NCBI GenBank assembly: GCA_034769895.1
Contig: CM068373.1
Coordinates: forward strand, 23,918,620 to 23,982,619
DNA length: 64,000 nt
Direction of reading: 5' to 3'
Origin: Magicicada septendecula
Taxonomy: Eukaryota > Arthropoda > Insecta > Hemiptera > Cicadidae
Each line of letters starts with the position of its first letter. The first letter of the stretch is position 1. The notes below the pieces were generated by a model, which was not told the origin of the DNA, searched no databases, and saw only the letters and a list, made by a program, of their open reading frames with translations. This document shows, piece after piece, positions 55,565 to 64,000 of this stretch. Made by a program: the position numbers and the translations under genes.

Positions 55565-55690
55565 TTAGGAAAGACCGGTCAATTGTGTAGACACAATTTT
55601 AACGTTTGTGTCGACGATTCGACAATATGTATTGTCATCGTCAGTACGACACCAACACAATGTGTCTTGTGTGTCGTAACAATTCTTAAC
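55565..55690 (-). repeat. Short repeat H with hammerhead-like core, copy 2
   Basis: On the minus strand CTGACGA (55644-55638), T, GACAATA (55636-55630) pairing with TATTGTC (55627-55621) and GAAT (55620-55617). Then comes a loop and GTGTC followed by TACAC, beside GTGTCGTA upstream of the core. The last A of GAAA is changed to T. The rest of the family block is intact. Confidence 0.6.
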
Positions 55691-55789
55691 GATAACAATA
55701 AATATTGTAACGTGACGTTTCCCTCAACATAAAGATTATCATAACAAAAAAATACTGAAGTACAAAATAATAAAGTAATAAACATATGT

Positions 55790-58225
55790 TATGTAATAGA
55801 TGTATTAACCAGTAAATTTAAGACCATTGTAAGGTAGAGTAAGAAATTAAAATATCAAACATGTCTGTATTAAACTTAAGAACAACAATTCCAGACTGCA
55901 TAAGAAATAATGTACAGAATAGGTAAAAACCTATAATGCAAAGCCTAGCTGGATGACCAGTAACTGGAACCTGATAACATAACCTAAATAAAATGTAAAA
56001 TATAAGAACTGTAAAACTGGAGTAAGTAATTATATCTGATTGTAACTGATAGGCACATAGACTATTCAGATAAAGATTATTATGATATAAATGGGTGATT
56101 AAAAGTTTTATTATTTTTTTTTTTAAATGTTATAAGGAATGGTAGGAAAGAAGTACTACTATTGTGTTTTAAAAGAATGCTAAAGATGTAAAGAAGACTA
56201 TGATGTAAATAATTTAGTAATAGTAAGTGTAACAGGTAAACTGACTAGTAGATGATAAAATAAGTAATAACTATTGTTTGTTATGTACAAGATAATAATG
56301 AAGTTAGTAGAAGATTAATGTTACACAAAACCTGCATCTACTTGGTAGATAAAAGGAGACAATATTTTGTATATAATAAGTGCACTAGACAGTGTCATGT
56401 ATAAAAAGAAATAATGTATTTTATTAGATTAATGTATTGATAATCATAAATATTGGTAATGGACAAGTAAGAATGTAATTAACAAAATGATAACTTGGGC
56501 AAAAAACCTACATCTACTGTAGAAGGTAGACAGGGACATTACAATGTATAAATGTTATATTAGATCATAAGATGTCCAGTAATAGATCATATGGTCTATA
56601 ATGAATAAAGAATATATGTTAAATTGTATTAGAATTAAGCAATTTCTATGTAAGAGACAAATAATAGTACAATGTACACAAGACATATTAGGCCTATTGT
56701 ACCAGCCTATGTTTTATAAAAAGTTAATGTGCTTAATTGTAATCATTAGTATTAGGATACATGTTTGCAACATAAAATCATATGTACAACCAATAAAACT
56801 AGTTATGTAACAAAAAAGATAACTTTTACACAATATTTGTCAGAATAGGCCAAACCTTAAAATTGGTAATTTTGGAATTAATCTATAGAAACATATCATG
56901 TGAGATCTTAAAATGATCAGGAAAAAAAGCAGTTCATTGGTAATAACTTTACAATATTGTACATAGCATAAGGAAAACATGTTAAATTTAAGAATTTTTA
57001 GTAATTTTTATCTCAGAAAAGGCACGCCATCCACGACAATAAGTGATATTTCGACCAATGGGAATTTTTCACTTTTGTGTGTATGAACCCAAAGAGTGAC
57101 GCCAAATAACCCAAAGACTGACGCCAAGCCAGTTAGTCAATTGTTGGAATTCATAGCGTAAAGAACGACTCCTCTGCGACACCGATAGCCGCGAAGTTGC
57201 CATCAGAATCGTACCTCGGCTAGGTTAGGTGTACAGTGATTGACGAAACATAACCAAAAAAGTGAGAAAAGTGTTGTGACTTGTTTACATAACCAAAAAA
57301 GGAGTTATTGTAAACTAATAATAGTACCAGTGGATAAGAAAGTGTGTGCTAAGTAAATAAAAAGGATAGTGAGTACTTAAAATTTTAAAACGAATTATAA
57401 CTAATTCTGATAATACAACTGTAACACTTTATGTACACTTGAAAACTATTTATTCCACTACCACTAAACAGAAACACTAACATTTTTGTAATTTTTTCAC
57501 GTTGAACTATCATTTCTTTGTTTTTAATGTTTAAAACTGTATAACCTATTGAGATAAGGTTAACCTCAAAATAGACACTGTTCGGCACATACGAACCAAT
57601 TGTTATTTTAGATATAGGATATTGTTTTGTTCTATTGAAGTCAACTTTGTATTGTGATGTTTCGTACTTCGCAAAAGATATTTTCATAATTAATTATTGT
57701 AGTCACAAGAACCCGAGTTTATATTTTAATAACTTAACCATTAGACATAGGCCTGATTAAGGAGATCGTGTTGCCAACTGCTGAGCTAAAAATTTCACAA
57801 GCCTGGACAAATAAAATTAAGAAAAAAAGTTATGCAGTTTAATTTAAAAAATGAAAAGGACAGACTCTAAAAATAAAATAAAAGAATATTGAAGAGAATT
57901 AATTGTGTTTGAACAATTATTTATTAATACTTAAAATTTCTGACAGTTTCTGAATATTAGCGTGGTCATAAACATTCGAAGAATAAGTTGGTAGTACCTA
58001 TTGCTTGTGTACTGCGTGCAATTTGAATTATTTAAATAGGTAAGTTAATTCAAATCGAATAAAGGAAGGAATTAAAAAAATTAAGAATTTTAATTAAACA
58101 AGATATTAATTATTTTTAATTAATGAAAAATTACCTAATACCTGGGACAATCTAGTCACATATCTACAGGTACAGGTAAAAATTTAAACATATTCCAGTT
58201 TACTATTACCTATTTTGGCGCCCAA
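55790..58225 (+). mobile_element. Possible second long LTR: A-skewed tract, G+C-rich block, PBS-like end
   Basis: 55790-57000 is ORF-poor and A-skewed, with degenerate subrepeats about 170 bp apart (CATCTACTTGGTAGATAAAAG at 56336 and CATCTACTGTAGAAGGTAGA at 56509). 57020-57240 is richer in G+C and has a 22-bp tandem repeat (AACCCAAAGA.TGACGCCAA). At 58216-58225, TGGCGCCCAA follows TATTACCTATTT, much like the PBS context at 22931-22951. The same order occurs at 19850-22960. If it is an LTR it is broken and its start is not defined. A 100-codon minus-strand frame at 57385-57687 has no motif. Confidence 0.3.
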
Positions 58226-58459
58226 AAGTGAAACTCAATCAGTTCATAAACCAATACTCAAATATCAGTGAACAATTTACCCAAACGTATCATTGAACAT
58301 ATACTCAATACGAAAATCTACATATTTATTTGATAACATCTCAACACAATTTGAGCAACATAAATATACGTTAAAATATATAAATGAATCAATATTTGTA
58401 TAATCACGACGATACCAAAGACAGTGTGTGTTTGGTGACGTAACAACTCAGAAATGGTT

Positions 58460-58560
58460 GTACTTATGATTTGTGTTGTACTGATGATGACAATAAATAT
58501 TGAATAAACGTCCAAAGACATGTAAAAATTGTGTCTATACTTACTAATTGACACAATCAG
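58460..58560 (+). repeat. Short repeat H with hammerhead-like core, copy 3 (interrupted)
   Basis: CTGATGA at 58481-58487, GACAATA (58489-58495) pairing partly with TATTG (58498-58502). GAATAAAC stands where GAAAC is expected, followed by AATTGTGTCTATAC as in the other copies. A LINE tail has entered the repeat at about 58560; the block GACTAAACCTCCCGTTGC resumes at about 58742. Confidence 0.55.
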
Positions 58561-58730
58561 TGGTGTGAACACTTGAATCGCATGCCTGATACACGTCTAC
58601 CGGTGGCTGCCTTGGGTTATCACCCTACTGGGAAGAGAGGTTTCGGTAGACCAAGGAGGAGATGGGTTCCGGAACAGGCCTAAGGCCTAGTCCTTGGAGT
58701 GATGATGATGATGATGATGACAATGACTTA
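58561..58730 (+). mobile_element. LINE 3' tail (family B) nested in repeat H
   Basis: The plus strand reads WCEHLNRMPDTRLPVAALGY, HPTGKRGFGRPRRRWVPEQA, stop, then GGCCTAGTCCTTGGAGT and (GAT)n at 58702-58721. A usual LINE C-terminus (RMPD.RLP...Y.P.GKR..GRPR.RW) with an (ATG)n type 3' end. Only about 170 bp long. It interrupts repeat H. Confidence 0.85.
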
Positions 58731-59739
58731 TGAAATGATGCTGACTAAACCTCCCGTTGCTAAACATTGTTTGACTGACGGTTCTTCCTAATTTATGGAG
58801 TTTATATTGAATATAGAAGGAGCTCAAACTGTCGGGATACCAGAAAACCAAATACCTGAACAAACAAAGGAAATTCCGGTAAGTTTGAGTAATGTGAAAG
58901 CTAAAATGTGACTCTCCATTTTATTGTACAGACATTCTCACGGAATAAAAAAAAATAACATACGCTATGTGAGTGATATGCATCGATGTATACTATATGT
59001 ATTATATATTATAACAATACATATAATTTTGCCAAATTTAATGCAATTTGAATTTGTGGAGTCCCCGTTCTTTGGGACGCCAAAATGTGACAAATTAACC
59101 TTCTTGTGATATTTAATCTGTACAATAATTTAACTCATACACTTTATATAACATTCCTATAATGCCGTGTATGTGTATTTAGGGTTCAGCTGTATCTGCA
59201 ATAATAACTCTATGTAACTTGTAACGGTATTTCAAATTTATTTAGTATTAATGAAATTGTGCGCAAGGCACTTGATTCGACTTAAAACATTCATGATTGC
59301 TTTGTTACTATGCCGTAAGGCTTACGCTCTATACATCCTTACAGACTAAATATTCTATTCTAATAATTACTTTATTAAAAATATCATTTCCTAACTACTC
59401 AGTCAATTCGTGTGCTTCTAAATATCAATGCTTAAATATCTTTTTTGATATTGTAACGACATTCAATATATTAATAGCTACTGAATTTATCTTACTTTTT
59501 CAGTAATGATTTATAAAACTCTAATTTTTACTTAAATGCTTTGCATTCTTTTCATTTCAATACTAATTTGAGCTCTTGTTTACGTTAATCTTACTTCAAT
59601 AATATCTACCGTTTTAACTCTATATTTACAAGAAACATTGGCTCTTAACTTTAAAGTAAAACAAGAATGTCTTTAATTGTCTTTGAGTTAATTGTTCGAT
59701 TAAGAGATAAATAAGTTGTTTATCACCTTATTGTTGTCA
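58731..59739. other. No gene recognised
   Basis: Apart from the end of repeat H (to about 58765) the segment is A+T-rich and uncoded. TTGTAACGACATTCAA at 59451-59466 resembles the end of the gypsy-like LTRs (TGTTACGACATC) but is not followed by LTR sequence. Confidence 0.4.
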
Positions 59740-59779
59740 ATCATACTCAATCGCAATCGATCCATCTGTAATCGTCCTC

Positions 59780-59995
59780 GTCTCGAACTCCAGCATCAAT
59801 TACTCTTGTCCAGCGTCGCTTCTCTTGTCCAGCGTCGATTCCAGACTTCAGTAATGTACTTCTTGTCCAGCGTAGTTGCCTCTAGACTGCAGCGTCGTTC
59901 CTCTTGTCCAGCGTAGTCACCTCTAGACTCCAGCGTCGTCTCGCTCTCTGGAACTAAGTCGTCAGCTCTCTCGCTCTCCGGAACTTCATGTTACT
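59780..59995. repeat. Irregular G+C-rich minisatellite (CTCTTGTCCAGCGTCG units)
   Basis: At least five near copies of (T/C)TCTTGTCCAGCGT(C/A)G, interspersed with CTCTAGACT(C/G)CAGCGTCG and CTCGCTCTC.GGAACT units. Spacing is irregular, 19-55 bp. It lies downstream (on the minus strand) of a TATA box at 60223-60230, so it may be the 5' untranslated part of a minus-strand promoter or LTR. Confidence 0.7.
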
Positions 59996-60204
59996 TCTTC
60001 TCATGCTGTTTCGGACGTCAGTTGATCATCTTATATGGATTTTCTTCTCGTGTAATTCTGTTACTATTTAAAAGGGATTGTATTTACAACTTAGTTACAT
60101 AGTTGTATGTAACTGGAAGAATGAAACTATTTACAAAAAATAAATACTCCGTGCGTACGGGCAGAAGCTCCCGCTGCAGCTGTGGTTGATCAAAAAAGAT
60201 ACAA

Positions 60205-60240
60205 CTGTAGCGTGTGTGTCCTATTTATACCCACGTCTTG
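60205..60240 (-). promoter_or_regulatory. Minus-strand TATA box in a G+C-richer region
   Basis: On the minus strand GGTATAAATAGGACACACAC, with TATAAATA at about 60230-60223, then CTACAGTT about 25 bases on. The geometry fits a TATA-plus-initiator core promoter. It could belong to an unrecognised LTR or a host gene; no ORF follows within the minisatellite. Confidence 0.35.
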
Positions 60241-60853
60241 GTTAACAGCTGCAGTTGTACGAAATCGACATGTCTGAAATTGTCTCTGGGTTTAGTTCCC
60301 CCACTCCTCGTCAATTTCGCTATATCTTATATTTGTGCGAATTGCAGAGCCCTGTGAGTATACTCTTATACCCATCTTATAACTATTTTCACTACACCTG
60401 TTCACTGTACTTTTGGACATTGTAACTTAACCCTTGCAATCTGTACACAGTTATTTCGCCACTACACTCGTACGGTGTGTCCCTTTCACGTGGTTTTCGT
60501 ACACAGTATGTAGTTAATTTTATTACATTTCATTGTGTCTTTGGATTTTACTCCTTATTTATAGTTTATGAATGATTACGGAAAAACAGTAATTACGCAA
60601 TTATTCATACTGGGGTGGCACACTCGCCTGCATAGACCTGCGTCACACACACATGCAAAATATAACTTTCAGTTACATATGTGTGTGTGTACAAGTCGAT
60701 TCAGGTCGAAACACCTGTCCATATTTTTGTCTGAGCCAAGCTTGCAATCCCTGACATGCTTACTTCTAATACATTATTAATTGTTTTACAATTTATTATG
60801 TATATTTAAATTTGTATATTCAATGCTCAGTACTGCACTTATATGTACTGTCG

Positions 60854-60855
<2 letters not shown>
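60241..60855. other. No gene recognised
   Basis: Balanced composition to 60500, then A+T-rich. A short (TG)n occurs at 60680-60691. The 70-codon plus-strand frame (60568-60780) shows no motif. Confidence 0.4.

Positions 60856-60893
<38 letters not shown>
60856..60893. repeat. (TA)n microsatellite
   Basis: About 18 uninterrupted TA units. Confidence 0.95.
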
Positions 60894-60896
<3 letters not shown>

Positions 60897-61237
60897 CACA
60901 CAGTATACATCGATGGTGATACGCTTATAAAATCTGAGACCAAAGACGTGTTCAATTTTTAATAAAAATACTGTTGATACTGGCAAAGGGAGAGTTTCCA
61001 ATGGATCCAATGAAACAAAACATGCCTGTGATGAATGTCAGGAAAACATTTGAAAATTGAATAAACGGGAATCTCACGTTTATATTGCAGGTAATAACAC
61101 ATGAATCTTTAACGCGCTGAGGAGTGCGGTTACATTGTAGCAAGCGAGTGTAGACAGAAAACGGGAAAATTAATTTTTCCATTAATGTAGCCACTGATTT
61201 TCATCTAACAAATCTACATGACAGTCTGACAGAGATC

Positions 61238-61372
<135 letters not shown>

Positions 61373-61590
61373 AGAGAAACAGGTAAACAGGTAGACAGTG
61401 TGAAAGATTTTGGATGAAGTTGGAGAGGAAGACAAGAAGCAAGGAAATAACAGGGTGGGAAAGAAGTAGATAGATTGGGGTGTAATTTTATTTATATAAA
61501 CACACACATGTATATAGGTTATATTTATATCTTCCCAAATTTTTCTTGTCTATTTTTTTATTATTATTGCTAAACAACAATTGTTTTTAC

Positions 61591-61758
61591 AAGAATATAC
61601 TATATATTTTTTTCTATGTTTACAATACTTTTATAGTCTGAACTATAATGTATTTTTAGTTATCACCAATTAGTTACTACCTATTGTTGCCATCTGATCT
61701 ATGATAGTTCAGACTATTGAAACATTGTAAACATACAAAAAATATATAAAATATTCTT
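61591..61758. mobile_element. Foldback/MITE-like element, 168 bp
   Basis: Arms 61591-61645 and 61704-61758 (AAGAATAT...ATTTTTT, TATGTTTACAAT, TATAGTCTGAACTAT) are inverted copies with about 8-9 mismatches. The core of about 58 bp is A+T-rich. There is no coding content and no clear target duplication. Older than the hairpin at 40671 judging by arm divergence. Confidence 0.6.
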
Positions 61759-64000
61759 CGGAAAACTAGTGTCATTTATTATTGATAATAGGCCTATATT
61801 AGTTAACGATTGTATTATGATTTAGAAACGGCGAGAATGACAAATAATTTATGTTCTGAAACTCATTTCCAAATAAATTATTGAAACATTTAACATGTGT
61901 ATTTACCCGTGTCGAATACGAATGTTTCATATTTTATTTGAAATTCGTCCAATAAAGTCAAGTACTACGTATTTTACGCGTTTATAACCCTAATATAATT
62001 GGCAAAAATTAATTAATAATTTGTGTACCTAACCAATTCTCTGCATACATGACAGTGCAGATTATGTTATAAATAAATAAATATATATATATATATATTA
62101 TAACGTTGTAGCGTCACAGAACGTTCCATAAAAAGAAATCATTTATATAGTAAGTTAGCATAGGAGGAAAGTGAAGTGAACAGTATCGAACCCAAGTAGT
62201 CCCAAAAAATTGTGTAATTTTGTATAATAATTATTTCTATCAACTTGAAAAAACGACCAAACTATGACTAAGACAAAACCCCATATATATTATTAAAGTG
62301 AATAAGAGTGAAAAAAACATAAGACACTATAAGAGAGAGAAATAATGTCAGAATCTACCAGAATAAAGTCAATAATTATTAAGTTTTATAACTATGAATA
62401 TAGTATTAAAAACTATTTTTTGTGAATAAATGGACACGATCCATCATTATATTATGTGATGTACATAAAATAGATGTATTAAATGACTTAAATACATTAT
62501 TAGAAAGAGTTTAAGTTAAAATAAAAATTGTATATTTGCAATGACAAAAAATATTAATGTGTTGGATTTGAGACCATACACCAAGATTTTATGGAAAATC
62601 AATTATTATCAGATTTAAATAAAAACTATATGTAATTGTCAAGCAGACAATAGTCAACAATTTATCTTAAATAAAGAAAGCTGTCAAATGAATAAAAAGC
62701 AGTCAAAATAGCCAAAAACAGTGTTAACTAAAAACATGTAATAGGCATCTAATATTGTATAATTTATGAATTTAATGTTGCCAAAATGCAACCAAACTGT
62801 ATTAGAAAGCTGTAATATGATATAAAGCAACTATACTAATATACCTGACCAACTTTAACATTGTAATAGTCAAGTCAGCAAAATATTTACTTATACCATG
62901 TATGGCTGAAGCCAATTATTCAGTACAAAAATAATCAGATCTGGCTAAAATACTTACAGAATACTAACAAAAATGAGATAGAAAGGTACAATACATCAAA
63001 ATACCTTAATAAGAAATAAACTCAGTTGAAAGTAAAGTCAATTCTAAAAGAATTTAACTAATTAGAGTGAGATTTGTCACACCATAAAAAATGACATCTC
63101 AAGACAATCAATGATGCTATGTCATCTTGTGATAAATATAAAATATGTACAAAGTAACCAGGTATCACAAAAGATAGACAAAATAATAAACTCTGTGTGT
63201 ATAGTGGTGAAATAACACATATATTAAGGAAAAAGACTAATCATTGTATTAGAAAATTGACAAGAACCTAGGCCATGAGCAGAGGCCATATAAAATTGTA
63301 TTTATTTGTGTTTTATTGATGTTAAAATTTGTTTATTTTGTTGTAGGAGAGTAGTAGTAGTAGATGTCCAGCTTGTGTAGGGAACTTTATAACTCCACAA
63401 CAATTTTTATTATAAATATTGAGTTTTTAATGACTACAACTCAAGGTGAAGGTTGTAAATTGTAATGTTTGTTAGACTTAAGTTAATTAGATACCAATCA
63501 TATTTAGTATCGCTAGATTCAGTTAAAAACAAGGAATTTAAATACATTAATGGCATACAAATTGTAAGTACTAATGTGAAACTGTTTGATAAATACCAGT
63601 GTAAATTTTGAAATATCCATTGTATGAAGAATAAGAAATTCGTTCTAAAAGCTTCTACGGAAGTGAAAATTGTTCTATGACATTCCATTTCGTTTATTCT
63701 CGAACAATCTAGAAAGAATTTTACACAAATATACCGGAAGTCGACGAAAACAGTCATCCCGATTTAGTATAAAAGCGAGACAAAATTTGACCGAAAAACA
63801 CTTGAAGATTGAACGCCAGAATTGATGCATCTCGCACAACACTGATCAACGCAGCTAAGGCGAAACCGAGAGGCGAAAAATCGACAAGACACGGCAGGAA
63901 GGCTTTTTCCCATACATAGACATACCCGACTGACTTAACCTCAACGAGAGTCGCCAAAAAATATCGCTGAAATAGAGCAGCGATACGGCAAATTCTAATA
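61759..64000. other. A-skewed ORF-free tract ending in a TATA box near the window edge
   Basis: 62200-63330 is strongly A-skewed with no usable frame, similar in style to 19850-21400 and 55790-57000. From about 63640 G+C rises, and TATAAAA stands at 63768-63774 (plus strand). A hairpin ATCGCTG/CAGCGAT lies at 63962-63984. This may be the upstream half of a third long LTR cut by the window end. The two minus-strand frames at 63434-63957 have no motif. Confidence 0.3.

Overview
This is an A+T-rich (about one third G+C by eye) intergenic or intronic stretch from a large animal genome. The mix of transposable elements points to an arthropod, most likely a hemimetabolous insect of the cockroach/termite/orthopteran type. 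The clue is the many short 3' tails of LINE-encoded endonuclease-reverse transcriptases (motifs such as RMDDCRMPKQLWNYKPRGRR and GRPRRRW), which are very common in those assemblies. The organism call is inference. No host protein-coding gene, tRNA or rRNA could be recognised. Nearly every open reading frame over 60 codons lies in, or antisense to, a decayed mobile element or a simple repeat.

Layout. 0-5 kb: a solo LTR (154-684) and two LINE 3' tails. 5-8.5 kb: a hAT transposase remnant and a LINE tail. 9.7-17.5 kb: another solo LTR of the same family and a cluster of LINE fragments in both orientations ending in ATG, AAG or GTT microsatellites. 17.8-19.7 kb: a purine-rich GAA-type satellite. 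19.8-23.5 kb: an A-skewed tract, four primer-binding-site-like repeats and a gag-like start of a tRNA-Lys-primed LTR element. 24.3-27.6 kb: a broken gag/protease LTR element with both LTRs. 28-33 kb: patches of higher G+C and a Penelope-like 3' end. 33.5-34.3 kb: a non-autonomous Helitron. 37-38.4 kb: an internally deleted mariner next to a solo LTR. 38.5-42 kb: dispersed repeats and a hairpin MITE. 42.8-47.7 kb: a pair of inverted repeats around a Penelope-like (GIY-YIG) cluster and a LINE. 48.8-52.7 kb: a DDE transposase fragment, a LINE, a mariner N-terminus, an LTR fragment and an integrase fragment. 54.7-58.8 kb: several short repeats with hammerhead-ribozyme-like cores. 59-64 kb: minisatellites, long AT/GA arrays, a foldback element and a second A-skewed tract leading to a TATA box.

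The most interesting theme is RNA-level. At least three separate Penelope-like or unassigned repeat families carry a CTGANGA ... short stem ... GAAA arrangement that matches the hammerhead ribozyme core. Several sit next to inverted copies of themselves, as expected for Penelope-like pLTRs. Other notable features are a gypsy-like LTR family whose copies sit in 4-bp ATAT/ATAG duplications and carry a TATA-plus-initiator promoter, and a possible family of very long LTRs with A-skewed upstream halves.
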